Shown here in pieces: positions 34,701-44,310 of a stretch of DNA of 64,000 bases. This DNA comes from Prosthecobacter algae (GTDB lineage Bacteria > Verrucomicrobiota > Verrucomicrobiia > Verrucomicrobiales > Verrucomicrobiaceae), in the NCBI RefSeq assembly GCF_039542385.1, contig NZ_BAABIA010000005.1, positions 1 to 64,000 on the forward strand. Reading direction: 5' to 3'. The notes under the pieces are model-generated. The model did not search any database. It was not told where the DNA came from and saw only the letters and a list, made by a program, of their open reading frames with translations. The position numbers and the translations under genes were made by a program. Numbering within the stretch: the stretch's first letter is position 1; each line of letters begins with the position of its first letter.

Positions 34701-36932
34701 CAGGATGCCCTGGTGGATATTGACGGTGCCGGTGAAGCCGTTGTCCCCCAGCAGGGTGAGCGTGCCGCTGCCAAATTTATTGAGGATGCCCGTGCCGGAG
34801 ATGCCGCCCACCACATCCAGCGTGCCGCTGCCATCCATGGAGAAGGTGGCGGTGCCGAGAGCGAGGCGAGAATTCAGCGTGACGGTGGCCCCATCTTGGC
34901 GGATGCCATTGCTGCCCATGAGGGTGAAGACGTTGTCAAATGTGGTCGGCGTAGAACGGTTGAAAGCCAGAATGCCATCGCTCAGCGTCACTGGACCTTT
35001 GAGGCTGCCCTGGGCACCGCCCTGACCTAGCTGCAAAACGCCCCCGGAGACGATGGTGCCCCCTGTGTAGTCATTGTCCGTGGCGAGGATGAAGGTGCCG
35101 GTGCCACTTTTTGTTAGGCCTGTCGTGCCAGTGATCTTGCCCGTGCCTGCGAGAGTGTAAGTGCCCGCGGTATCCACGGTGACGGATTGCGGATTCACCA
35201 CGGCATCGAGCTGCACATTGAATCGAGTGGCCGTATCGTCAAAACGCAGGGCATCCGTCTGGATGTAGTTGGTGGCGGTGCCGCCGGTGACGAGCTGCCA
35301 GTTGTTCGTGCCGCCCACATTTGCCGCGCTGCCCAGGTCCCACACGCTGCTGAGGTCGCCCTTCCATTTCAGAGTATCGGTGCCGGTGATGCTGAGCTGG
35401 ATGCGGGTATTCGCCGTGTCATAGATCAGCGTTCCCAGGGTGCGGCCCGCGAGTTGCAGATTCAGCCCGCTGTCGATTTCAAAGCCATCGTAGTCCAGCA
35501 GGGTGTAGGTGCCATTGGCAAAGGGCAGCGTATTGCTCACGCGCAGCGTGGCCCCGGGCGTGAAGAGGAAGCTGCTGTTGTTGCGCACATTCACCAGCGT
35601 CTGCGTGGGCACGGTGGCGGTGGCCAGCTCCAGCGCCAGCACGGAGGTGCTATCCTCCAGATACAGGCCGGGCAGGCTGAATTCCGCCGTGCTGCTGCCC
35701 ACATTCACAGCCAAGGTGCTGCCTGCGGCTACATTGATACCGCCAGAAAGAGTGATAGGGTTCATCCGCAAGGTGCCTTCGCTCACCTGCGTGAGCCCGG
35801 TGGCCGTCGAGGTACCCGTGAGGTGCAGGGTGCCCGGCCCGGTTTTATTCAGCATGCCGGAGCCCGACTGTGTGCCCGTCAGCGTCAAGATGGTGGTGGC
35901 ATCTGTCACCTGAATGACACCGGTGCCCCCCGTCGCGCGGGTCAGGGTGCCTGCGCGGGTGGCGGTGGCGCCTTGATATTCCAGCGTGCCGGTGGTGCCG
36001 CTGGCACCAAAGGTGAGCGGGGCGGTGCCCAGATTCAGCGCATGGGAAAGGATGACGCGCCCGTCCTGGATGCGCAGACCACCGGTATTATTCAGCGCTG
36101 TGGAGCCGCTGAGGGTGACGGTGCCGCTGGTCGTCTTATTGATGATGCCGGTGCCGCCCAGATTGTACGCGGTGCCCGTGTACACATTTCCCACCACGCT
36201 GCCGCTGGTCCACGTCTGCTGCGTGCTGCCGCTGGTGTTGGGTGCGCCGCCGGTCAGCTCCAGCCGGCCGCCCTGGAGGTGAAAGCCGCCGAAGGTCTGC
36301 CCCTCCTGCCAGTTCACCGTGCCGCCGCTATTGACCGTGATGTAAGTGGTGAGCGGCAGGTTGGGATCTCCTGCGGCGGCATTGCCGAACTGGTAGGTGC
36401 CACCATTGTTCACCACGATGGAGACGGGGTTGAAGTTATTCACCAGCGCGGTGGTGCTGTTGCCACCCCAGTTGGAAAAACGCCCCTCATTGATGATGAG
36501 CGTGCCGGTGAAGCCCGCATTGTCACTGTCGTGGATGAAGTTCCCTGAGCCCACCTTCGTGATCGTGCCATTGCCCGCGAGAAAGCCCGTGAAACGCACC
36601 AGCCCGGTGATGTCCAGCGTGGGATTGGTCCCGGCAAAGGTGAGGGTATTCGCCGCAGCGGAGGCGGCCAGAGTGAGGGTGCCATTGCCCGTGTTTGACA
36701 CCGTGAGCCGATTCAGCGTCATGGGGCCGATGTTGTTCGTGCTCGTGTAAGTGCCGGTGAAAAAGCGCAGGTGCAGGCCATTGCCACTCACGGGCACGGA
36801 GGCGGGCAGCCAGTTGGCGGCGGTGCCCCAGTTGGAGGTGCCCGCATTCCACGTGGCCGTCTGCGCCCGCAGTGCGGGGGCAACTAACCACAAACACGAC
36901 CAAAGAAGGAGGCTACGGGAAAGCTTTATCAT
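31713..36932 (-). CDS. Giant autotransporter-type beta-strand-repeat protein with PEP-CTERM tail
   Basis: The 1,739-residue product starts with a signal peptide (KLSRSLLLWSCLWLVAPA). It contains more than ten repeats of the type GTG.L.K.G.GTL.L.G...YTG.T, the autotransporter-associated beta-strand repeat that folds into a right-handed beta helix. It ends in VPEPSRALLLILGLATFVLR followed by arginines, a PEP-CTERM sorting signal cut by an exosortase. Two large blocks (starting near residues 500 and 1,120) are homologous copies of each other, both with DYTG repeats and a Leu-Pro-Phe-Ala linker. It is probably a secreted surface adhesin or polymer-binding protein. A 22-base inverted repeat lies upstream. 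Confidence 0.9.
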   Translation of the reverse strand: MIKLSRSLLLWSCLWLVAPALRAQTATWNAGTSNWGTAANWLPASVPVSGNGLHLRFFTGTYTSTNNIGPMTLNRLTVSNTGNGTLTLAASAAANTLTFAGTNPTLDITGLVRFTGFLAGNGTITKVGSGNFIHDSDNAGFTGTLIINEGRFSNWGGNSTTALVNNFNPVSIVVNNGGTYQFGNAAAGDPNLPLTTYITVNSGGTVNWQEGQTFGGFHLQGGRLELTGGAPNTSGSTQQTWTSGSVVGNVYTGTAYNLGGTGIINKTTSGTVTLSGSTALNNTGGLRIQDGRVILSHALNLGTAPLTFGASGTTGTLEYQGATATRAGTLTRATGGTGVIQVTDATTILTLTGTQSGSGMLNKTGPGTLHLTGTSTATGLTQVSEGTLRMNPITLSGGINVAAGSTLAVNVGSSTAEFSLPGLYLEDSTSVLALELATATVPTQTLVNVRNNSSFLFTPGATLRVSNTLPFANGTYTLLDYDGFEIDSGLNLQLAGRTLGTLIYDTANTRIQLSITGTDTLKWKGDLSSVWDLGSAANVGGTNNWQLVTGGTATNYIQTDALRFDDTATRFNVQLDAVVNPQSVTVDTAGTYTLAGTGKITGTTGLTKSGTGTFILATDNDYTGGTIVSGGVLQLGQGGAQGSLKGPVTLSDGILAFNRSTPTTFDNVFTLMGSNGIRQDGATVTLNSRLALGTATFSMDGSGTLDVVGGISGTGILNKFGSGTLTLLGDNGFTGTVNIHQGILQLTDRGAGGDLDAASIAIHNGGTFIFGPDGNPDLPGTTIVTINAGGLFDIQTGESYGGFILNGGEYRASGASSTADTTVVGTSVFDLRAGSLTSTGVGGALGQSGGGVLTKSTTGTVTVSSGVTFSSNLTFQIREGTLAMPFSSVPTAGTVTNGTGTPLAGLEFGTASTEGTWQIQGPGTATSTRALTVAAGGGRIEVTQPGSALTLSGALTGTGPLVKTGAGTLNLTGSLSSTGLLTASEGTLRIKPGTLPGGLTVGSVATLAVQGDAAASSLNTPTLSLGSNTALLLELNTATLPAVPLINVTTTGGFSHGGSTTLRLSNSLPFATGLYTLLDYAGSAISSGFTLQMEGRSTGSLVYNTAGTSLQANIVQGEEVRWTGSTSAVWDVGSAVNVGGSQNWQTRTSLAATNFVQADFIHFEDGASQSNVQLNSAVRPNAITVNASTNYTFSGSGKITGITGLTKSGTGTLTLATDNDYTGLTTIAAGQVRLGAGGSTGSLTGPVTLSGGSLVIDRSAAFTHSSAIAINADTSAVAEPPAALRITGSGDVTLSGILSGAALRPLEMNGTGTLFLRAANTYTGTTVISSGTVSISGTTGLGAATADVIINGGTLQLTANTLGSVSNTARSITVGAAGATFDFQVAQSFSGNGFFGTGNVIKTGAGRWGVGSNGSTFSGEILIQEGSLLMTSAQLNSARHLTVASGAQFIIDDDAAGTWSLATGGLFTFSGDGGGEGALRQINSNGPTSGNVFTTTFNRDFVLNSPSVLISTETATGTIFTTAAVTGSGALIKQGPGTLRLGAAGTYSGGTEIRAGILLVTNSTGSATGTGPLTLRSGSTLLGTGSIGSATTIQAGAILQAGTASTRGTLTFTGDTLLQTGSRTDFRLGANGSNDLVVFNTLTLESGAILRILLGYTPAAGDTFNLIDWTSLGSVSDTDWTNNLDLSGAILASQFAWDTSLLNSQGILSIALVPEPSRALLLILGLATFVLRRRRAGTV

Positions 36933-36979
36933 GGGGGGGCCAGCCCCTAACGCCCCGCTGCCGCCTCGTCAGCCGGAGT

Positions 36980-37001
36980 CGTGTCACAAGTCCGTGACAC
37001 G
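36980..37001. promoter_or_regulatory. Inverted repeat CGTGTCAC-N6-GTGACACG
   Basis: Two perfect eight-base arms are separated by six bases, 47 bases upstream of the giant repeat-protein gene. The dimension fits a dimeric regulator. There is no T-run, so it is not a terminator. Confidence 0.6.
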
Positions 37002-37156
37002 CATAGGCAAGACCACCCCTGAGAGAGCGCCTAGTGACGCGAGAAGAAATAGAAGTTTCACGAAATAGCAGTGCGGCATCCATGAAAAGACAAAGCCACG
37101 CAGGCTATTCCTGCCGCCTCAATGGTTGGCCACATATCTTTTCAGCCTTTGATTTA

Positions 37157-38380
37157 TCAGTCCACCCTCACTGCTGCACACACCATTTCCAGCAGGCGAC
37201 CGAGGCCGCCGGGGCCTTCCATAAAGGCGTTGGTGACGAGAGGCTGCCAGTTCGTGCGATCGCTGGTTGCGGGAGGCTGGGGGAGGCGGGTCAGCTTTTC
37301 ATCGTATTGGCCGTCTTTGCCGCCCAGTTTGTACACCACCAGGTCCAGTGAAGGCACCACGTAGAGGCAGAAGCCGCCTGCTCCAGATTTCCAAAACGCA
37401 TCACGCGGCGCGCCTGCCACATGACCATCAGCATTGTGCTCCCACTGCAGGCTGAAGGGGGTGTGAGGATTGTAAGGGCTCCATGTCTGGCACTTTTCGA
37501 TGTAGCTCGTGGGAACGAGCTGCTGGCCCTGCCACTGGCCTTTCTGCGCCAGGCAGTAGCCAAAACGCATGACATCCGTGGCATGCAGCGCGGTGCTGCC
37601 CGCGCCATTAGCGTGCTCCATCACCACATCCCCGCGATAGAGGCAGTAGTTCCATGCACCCCAGCCCTGCGGTTTGGCTAGGCGAGTTTGGATGTAGTCC
37701 TTCAACTCCACGCCGCTGACGTTGCGCAGCACGATGCTGGCGATGTGCGGAGAAGGACTGGAATACGAGTAGCCCGCACCCGGATCGCACCATAGCGGCA
37801 CGTCCAAGGAAGACTGATCAATCGCACGCACGTCCTGGCCTTTCACGGGCTTCAGCGCCTGCGGTTTCGGGTCTCCCTTCACGTAGCCGCTGGGCGTCTG
37901 GCCCTCACCCCAGTAGCCGGCGCTCATGCAGAGGAGCTGGCCCAGGGTGATGTCGGCCTTGCGGGGATCATTCAGCGGCAGCGCCTGGGGCAGGTAGGTT
38001 TCGTTAAAAACCTTCGTGTCCAGCCCCTGCGGAATTTTGGCCTTAAATTCCTCCAGCATGATGCCGCAGGCGATGCTGCAAAAGGCCTTGCCGGTGGAGG
38101 CCATGTCGGGATTCGCATTCCGGCTGGCTTTGCCAAAGTAGCGCTCAAACACCAGGTACCCGCCCCGCACGACCACGAGGCCGCCGTTTGCCGTGCTGCG
38201 TTCTGTGGTGATGTAGGCGGGCTCCAGCTTCGCCACGTCCACACCGGCCAGATCACGCGCCTCCTTCACCCCCTTGGCCTCGCGCCAGCCGCCTTCGCTA
38301 TCCGGCGGAGGAAAGTAGGGTGTGGCGGCAGACAGGCTGCCCAGGAGGGCAAAAAGGACGGGCAGGGCGGGACGGAGCAT
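37157..38380 (-). CDS. Exported serine hydrolase, beta-lactamase family
   Basis: The start at 38380 (MLRPALPVLFALLGSLSA) gives a signal peptide and 407 residues. The frame stays open upstream across scpB on the other strand, but that part is a shadow. The SxxK motif is STGK with Ser95, and YSYSS in the GAGYSYSSPSPH block fills the YxN region. It is a second member of the serine hydrolase family in the window and lacks the SHD1-like domain. Its substrate is unknown. It is convergent with the giant repeat-protein gene's upstream region and divergent from scpB. Confidence 0.85.
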   Translation of the reverse strand: MLRPALPVLFALLGSLSAATPYFPPPDSEGGWREAKGVKEARDLAGVDVAKLEPAYITTERSTANGGLVVVRGGYLVFERYFGKASRNANPDMASTGKAFCSIACGIMLEEFKAKIPQGLDTKVFNETYLPQALPLNDPRKADITLGQLLCMSAGYWGEGQTPSGYVKGDPKPQALKPVKGQDVRAIDQSSLDVPLWCDPGAGYSYSSPSPHIASIVLRNVSGVELKDYIQTRLAKPQGWGAWNYCLYRGDVVMEHANGAGSTALHATDVMRFGYCLAQKGQWQGQQLVPTSYIEKCQTWSPYNPHTPFSLQWEHNADGHVAGAPRDAFWKSGAGGFCLYVVPSLDLVVYKLGGKDGQYDEKLTRLPQPPATSDRTNWQPLVTNAFMEGPGGLGRLLEMVCAAVRVD

Positions 38381-38524
38381 GCATGCACTGTGAGCGGGAC
38401 GTGGGGCTGCGCCAGAGGGGATTTTCAGACCGTTTTTAAAAGCATACGCAGGCCCATCGCCTGGCCCGGGGCGGAAGCCCGGCTTGACTCCCCCCGCCGC
38501 CTCGCTTTGGGTGACTTGCCCGCC

Positions 38525-39214
<690 letters not shown>

Positions 39215-39218
39215 GCCC

Positions 39219-40307
39219 ATGTCCCTCGAAGATACCCGCATCAAGATTGACGCCATCGATCAACAGCTCATCCGCCTGCTGAATGAGCGCGCGGAGCTTG
39301 TGCATGTCATTGGCGAGATCAAAAAGAAAGACGGCCTGGACATTTACGTCCCAGGTCGCGAGGAAAAACTGCTGCGCAAACTCTGCGAGCTGAACTCCGC
39401 CCAGCAGGGGCTCCTCACAGAAAAAGCCATCCGTGCCATTTTTCGCGAGATCATGAGCGCCGCCCTGGCACTGGAAAACAGCATGAAGATCTCCTTTCTC
39501 GGCCCCGCCGGGAGCTGGACCCACCAGGTGGCCATCAACAAATTTGGCAACAGCGTCTCCTACGTGGCGGAGGCCAGTACGGAAGGAGTCTTCTCCCGCG
39601 TGGCCTGCCAGGGCGTGGACTACGGCGTGCTGCCCATTGAGCATTCCACCGAAGGTGCCGTGCACCACACATTGGATCACCTCGTGGATTCCGAGCTCCA
39701 GATCTATGCCGAGATCCTTTGGAAGGTGGAGACCGTCGTCATGGCCAAGGGCGATGTCGCCTCCGTAAAGGTCATCTACGGTCACCCGCAGATGCTGGCG
39801 CAGTGCCGTCCCTGGCTGGGCCAGTGCTACCCCCACGCCACGCTCATCGAAAGCGCCTCCTCCAGCCTGGCTGCCACCCATGCCGAAAGTGAGCCGGGTA
39901 CCGCTGCCCTGGGCACCCCACTGAGTGCGGAGCTGCACGGCCTGCGTGTCCTTTCCACCTCGCCGCGTGAGCACGCCACCCGTGCCCGTTTCATCATCCT
40001 GGGCCGCCGCAGCGGGGCCCCCACCGGGCATGACAACACCATGCTCATGGTGCATGCCCGCGACCGCGTGGGCGCCCTCCTTGAGGTGCTGCAAGTCTTC
40101 GCCAGCCGAAACGTCAACGTCCGCCAGATTGAAAATCGCCCTGTCCCCGGTGACCTCACGGGTGAGCAGGCACGCTTTTTCCTCGAGATCAGTGGTCATC
40201 ACGAAGAAACCTCCCTCCAGGAAACCATCCACGATCTCACCGCCCAGGGTGCCAAGGTTAAAGTCCTCGGTAGCTACCCTGCCCCCGGCTGGGTCGAAGA
40301 GCGGTAA
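39219..40307 (+). CDS. pheA: Chorismate mutase / prephenate dehydratase (P-protein)
   Basis: This bifunctional enzyme turns chorismate into prephenate and then phenylpyruvate, for phenylalanine synthesis. The 362 residues divide into an N-terminal chorismate mutase (about 1-90, RIKIDAIDQQLIRLLNERAE), a prephenate dehydratase (about 92-275, ISFLGPAGSWTHQVAINKFG), and a C-terminal ACT regulatory domain (about 285-362, with GALLEVLQVFASRNVNVRQI) that normally binds phenylalanine. The segment where dehydratases carry a TRF motif reads ATRARFIILG here, so the strict TRF triad appears as ARF. It starts five bases after scpB. Confidence 0.94.
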   Translation: MSLEDTRIKIDAIDQQLIRLLNERAELVHVIGEIKKKDGLDIYVPGREEKLLRKLCELNSAQQGLLTEKAIRAIFREIMSAALALENSMKISFLGPAGSWTHQVAINKFGNSVSYVAEASTEGVFSRVACQGVDYGVLPIEHSTEGAVHHTLDHLVDSELQIYAEILWKVETVVMAKGDVASVKVIYGHPQMLAQCRPWLGQCYPHATLIESASSSLAATHAESEPGTAALGTPLSAELHGLRVLSTSPREHATRARFIILGRRSGAPTGHDNTMLMVHARDRVGALLEVLQVFASRNVNVRQIENRPVPGDLTGEQARFFLEISGHHEETSLQETIHDLTAQGAKVKVLGSYPAPGWVEER

Positions 40308-40352
40308 ACGAGTCCTGCGCAGGCAGTGATATCGCCTTTTCACTGCTCGTTT
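40306..40352 (+). other. Possible stem-loop after pheA
   Basis: AAACGAG pairs with CTCGTTT, and inside it GCAGTGA pairs with TCACTGC across a bulge. The structure begins in the pheA stop codon. There is no clean T-run, so a terminator role is uncertain. Confidence 0.4.
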
Positions 40353-40441
40353 CACGCCGCCCCATCAGTTCCCTGGCGGCGACCTTTCTGGAATAGTCTT
40401 GATTCTGCCCGCCAGATTCTCTAAGAGACTCGGATAAATTC

Positions 40442-43400
40442 ATGCGATTTTCATCCTATATCTCTCACGCACTCCTCTTCGGAGCCACGCTGATAACAAG
40501 TCAGCTTTTCGGACAGGGAGGTGCTGGTACCCTGGACAGCACCTATGGAAACGCTGGAGTGGGGTTGGCCTCGGTGACAGATCAAAAGACGAAGACGCAG
40601 ACCCTGGAGGTACTTTCCAATGGCAGCACCCTCGTCGCAGGGCAGCTCCTGGATGGGTCTGGCAACCAGCACATGATCGTCAGCCGCCTTTCAGGCAATG
40701 GACAACTGGATACCACCTTTGGAACCAGTGGTTTTTACACGTATTCGGAGAGCTCACAGGCCTTCACCGTACGGGCTCTGGCAGTACAGTCGAATGGCCG
40801 AATCATCGTCGCAGGAGATGCAGGCAATACCTACTACATCCTGCGGCTAACGGAGCAGGGTGCTCTGGACAATACCTTTGCCATCACCCGCATCAGCCAC
40901 ACCACTTCGTCCACCCTCACAGATGTGGTGGCCTTGGCCGATGGGCGTGTGATCGTCTCTGGGAACACGCGACGCGTGAGCGCATCTGACTTTGATGCAG
41001 AGCTGTTTAGCATCGTCTCGGCCGGAGGCACACTGGATGGTTCCTTTGGCACGAATGGGCGTTTGGTTTATGGAGGTTCGGGGGAGCAAACCGTCACCAG
41101 CCTGCAGGCGCAGTCGAATGGCCGCATCCTCTACGCAGGAAGCACATCCAACGGGGGATATGCCTACATCTCGCGGATCCTCACCAATGGGGTGCCGGAC
41201 ACGACCTTTGCCAATACGAACGGGCGGCTGCTCACCTCCACGATTGGCGGCAACGTCAGCAATAACCAGGGCGTGCGGGCGCTGACACTGGATGTGCTGC
41301 AAAACATCGTGGTCGCCGTCACCAGTTCCCCCTCCGGTGATGAGATGGGCCTCATGCGTCTCACCCCCGCAGGTGCGCTGGATACCACCTTTTCAAACGA
41401 TGGCATCCAAACCCACACCTTTGGGTCCCCATCTTGGGTGCCAGGAGATTTGCTGGTGCAGAGCGATGGCCGCATCATCCTCGCCGCCCACCTGCCAGGG
41501 GTGCCCAGTTCCTCCCAGATCCGCCTGCGTCGTCTGGAGTGGAATGGTCAGTTGGACCATTCGTTTGGTGTTAGCGGGGAAATGACCTACACCCTCGGCA
41601 GCGGCGGAAATCTCTTGGCTGGCCTGCGGCAGGACCCGGCAAACAACCATCTTTTCATCGGCACCACCCGCGTGGACACCAATCCGCTCGATTCCATGGC
41701 CGTCCTGCGCGTGCTGCGCGGCAGCAATGCCCCTGCACCCGGCTTCACCATCCTTTCGACCCCGCCAGACCGCACCTTGCAGGCAGGCCAAAACACCCAT
41801 CTCTATGCCGAAGTGGCAGTGCTCAGCGGCGTATCTGTAGTGTACAGTTGGTATTGTAACAATACCTTGTTAGGCCGCACGAACAATCCCAGCTTCGACT
41901 TCATCGCCCAAGGCAGCCATGAAGGCACCTGGCGTGTGGAGGTTACCGGTCAGGCCCCCACCCAGCGCATCACCCAGGCCAGCTCCCCCTTCCAGATCAC
42001 TGTGCGCCAGCCCCCCGTTCTCAGCGTTCCCCCGCCTGCCCGGTCCCAGATCTTCACCGGCAGCTTCGGGTATTATGGCTACTACTACAGCGGCCGCCTG
42101 CCTGCCACCTGCAAAGTCTATGCCGACGGTGAGGTGGTCAATACCTTCGGTGTCAGCGGCAGTTACCTCGGCTTCGCTCTCTTTAACAACACCCCCGCCA
42201 CCCGCACCCACCACATCGTCGTCACCAACACCGATGGCGAAGCCCGCAGTGAAGACTTCATCGTGGAATACGTCAACGACCCCTACATCCAGCCCCACAA
42301 CAACATCCTCATCTCCCTTGGAGAAACCTTCCAACTCTCCCCCGCCATCCTCACCAATTACGAGTGGCGGAGCAGTTGGAAGCTCAATGGCAAAGTACTC
42401 CCTCTGGCCAACACCGTGGCTGAATACACCGTGGGAGCGGCCACCTTTGCCGATGCCGGCACCTATGCTTTCACCGCCCGTACCATTACCGGCAGCTACA
42501 CGCGCGACATCCGCGTCGCCGTCATGGACAGTCGCCCCCGAAACCATCAGATCGCCGTCGGCCGCAAATTTACACTCACCATCCCCATCGCCGGATCCGG
42601 CCTAACCTACAGTTGGACACACAACGGAGTGCCCCTCCAGGCCCGCCCCGGCCTCAGCGGAGTGGATAGCCCCACCCTCACCTTCACCTCCCCCACCCTG
42701 GAGGATGAAGGCAGCTATGCTTGCACTGCCCGGTTCATCCCCAATGAACTTGGTGCCAACGAGCTCACCTGCGCAGACCAGACCCTCACCATCGTCACGG
42801 CCGTGCCCACCCTCCAGGCCTTCACGTTGGAGCCCGCCCAGATTGGCCTCTTGTATCAGGCCGAGCTACCCCTGCCCGAGCAGGCAGACCGCTTCACCAT
42901 CAAAGGACTGCCCCCCGGCTTCCGCTACGATCCCATCTCCCACACCCTCAGCGGCACGCCCACCAAGTCTGGCCTCCACACCCTCACCTTCGCCGCCGTT
43001 AATCCCCTCGGCAGTTCCGTCCCCATCAAGGTTCTTCTGGAGGTACCCACCCTCCCCGCTGGAACTCATGGCCGCTTTTACGGCACCCTTTACGATGGCG
43101 TCCTCTCCACCCTCATCGATGTCACCATCACGCCAGATGGCCGCTTCACTGGGAAAATAAGCGCCAGCAACCACGCTGGCCGCACGGGGCACGTCGGCTT
43201 CACCGGCAGCATGGTCAATGGCCAGGACCTTGGCACCAGCAGCAGCCGCTACCACGGCACCGCCCAGCTAGCCCTCACTGGCGCTCTCGGCGGCCCTATC
43301 AGTCACGACGGCCCCACCACCTTCCACTTCCAGGTCGAAGGCGGCATCTTTGAATGCTATCTGGAGGTCCCCTTCACCAGCCCAGAAAATGGCAACGGTG

Positions 43401-44290
43401 TACAGTCCCTCAGCGGCAACCTCAGCCACTGCCCCTTCAACAGCAAAGCTCCTCTGGATGCTGGCTACCGCGGCGCTTTTAATCTCGGCTTTGAGCCCGC
43501 TGAAGGCAGTGACTCCCGCCCCGGCGGCAGCAGCTTCACCCGCTCCACCGTCAGCGCCAGCGGCCTCCTCAGCCAAGTAGGTAAATTGGCCGATGGCACC
43601 ACCCTCACCGCCTCAGCCCCCGTCAGCCAAGACTTCACCGTTACCAGCCTTCGTCACCTTTATGGCAACCGTGGCGGCATCCTCTACAGTTACAGCCTCA
43701 ACCCCGGCAGCCAAGGGCCCGACTACCTCAATGCCAGCATCAGCGGCAGCTTCTTGTGGTTCAAAATCGCCACCAGCTACAGCGGCCAAAACAACTACCC
43801 CATTGAGATCAACGCCAACGTCGGCCTCAACTCCTGTGGCAAATACCTGAAGCCCGATCACCCCAGCGGCCTCACCGGCCCGCTCATGATAAACACCAGC
43901 GCCGGGGCCCAAAACATCTCCGTGTCCACCCTCGGCATCACCCAATACGGCACCCTTCGCCGAGACCATAGCGTCGCCTTCCCGCGTGACCTCGGGGAAG
44001 ACGCCCTCATCTTCAAAACTCTCAAGTTTAACTCCGCCACCGGTCACTTCAGCGGTACCACCAGTCTCCGAATCTCAGAAGAAATCTACGATCCCAAGAC
44101 CGATACCTACAGCACCCGCGTCCGTATCCAACCCTACAACATCCAAGGCCTTGTGATTCGCGAGCCCAACAGCCTCAGCAGCTACGGACTGGGCTATGGC
44201 CTTTTGCCCGAATCCTTCCTGCGTCCCGATACCGAACAGGTCATCCGACTGAACCGCAGCTACGCTGTGGACCTCCGCAGCGCCTATTGA
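40442..44290 (+). CDS. Large exported delta-60-repeat / Ig-like protein
   Basis: The 1,282-residue protein begins with a signal peptide ending in SQLFGQ. Residues about 30-430 have at least six repeats of the form LDTTFG..G....., with VQSNGRIIVAG or a variant next to each, the delta-60 pattern common in Verrucomicrobia. Two or three Ig-like domains follow (about 450-790), then a putative Ig domain (about 800-865, GLPPGFRYDPISHTLSGTPT). The remaining 400 residues are beta-rich and unassigned. There is no PEP-CTERM or other sorting tail visible. Function is unknown; surface binding or structure is the usual guess. Confidence 0.85.
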   Translation: MRFSSYISHALLFGATLITSQLFGQGGAGTLDSTYGNAGVGLASVTDQKTKTQTLEVLSNGSTLVAGQLLDGSGNQHMIVSRLSGNGQLDTTFGTSGFYTYSESSQAFTVRALAVQSNGRIIVAGDAGNTYYILRLTEQGALDNTFAITRISHTTSSTLTDVVALADGRVIVSGNTRRVSASDFDAELFSIVSAGGTLDGSFGTNGRLVYGGSGEQTVTSLQAQSNGRILYAGSTSNGGYAYISRILTNGVPDTTFANTNGRLLTSTIGGNVSNNQGVRALTLDVLQNIVVAVTSSPSGDEMGLMRLTPAGALDTTFSNDGIQTHTFGSPSWVPGDLLVQSDGRIILAAHLPGVPSSSQIRLRRLEWNGQLDHSFGVSGEMTYTLGSGGNLLAGLRQDPANNHLFIGTTRVDTNPLDSMAVLRVLRGSNAPAPGFTILSTPPDRTLQAGQNTHLYAEVAVLSGVSVVYSWYCNNTLLGRTNNPSFDFIAQGSHEGTWRVEVTGQAPTQRITQASSPFQITVRQPPVLSVPPPARSQIFTGSFGYYGYYYSGRLPATCKVYADGEVVNTFGVSGSYLGFALFNNTPATRTHHIVVTNTDGEARSEDFIVEYVNDPYIQPHNNILISLGETFQLSPAILTNYEWRSSWKLNGKVLPLANTVAEYTVGAATFADAGTYAFTARTITGSYTRDIRVAVMDSRPRNHQIAVGRKFTLTIPIAGSGLTYSWTHNGVPLQARPGLSGVDSPTLTFTSPTLEDEGSYACTARFIPNELGANELTCADQTLTIVTAVPTLQAFTLEPAQIGLLYQAELPLPEQADRFTIKGLPPGFRYDPISHTLSGTPTKSGLHTLTFAAVNPLGSSVPIKVLLEVPTLPAGTHGRFYGTLYDGVLSTLIDVTITPDGRFTGKISASNHAGRTGHVGFTGSMVNGQDLGTSSSRYHGTAQLALTGALGGPISHDGPTTFHFQVEGGIFECYLEVPFTSPENGNGVQSLSGNLSHCPFNSKAPLDAGYRGAFNLGFEPAEGSDSRPGGSSFTRSTVSASGLLSQVGKLADGTTLTASAPVSQDFTVTSLRHLYGNRGGILYSYSLNPGSQGPDYLNASISGSFLWFKIATSYSGQNNYPIEINANVGLNSCGKYLKPDHPSGLTGPLMINTSAGAQNISVSTLGITQYGTLRRDHSVAFPRDLGEDALIFKTLKFNSATGHFSGTTSLRISEEIYDPKTDTYSTRVRIQPYNIQGLVIREPNSLSSYGLGYGLLPESFLRPDTEQVIRLNRSYAVDLRSAY

Positions 44291-44310
44291 TATCACCTCG
44301 GTAAAACGCG

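Noticed and set aside
35187-36548. Plus-strand open frame across the giant repeat protein
   Set aside because: It is a low-complexity shadow of the repeats, rich in Gly, Ala and Arg.
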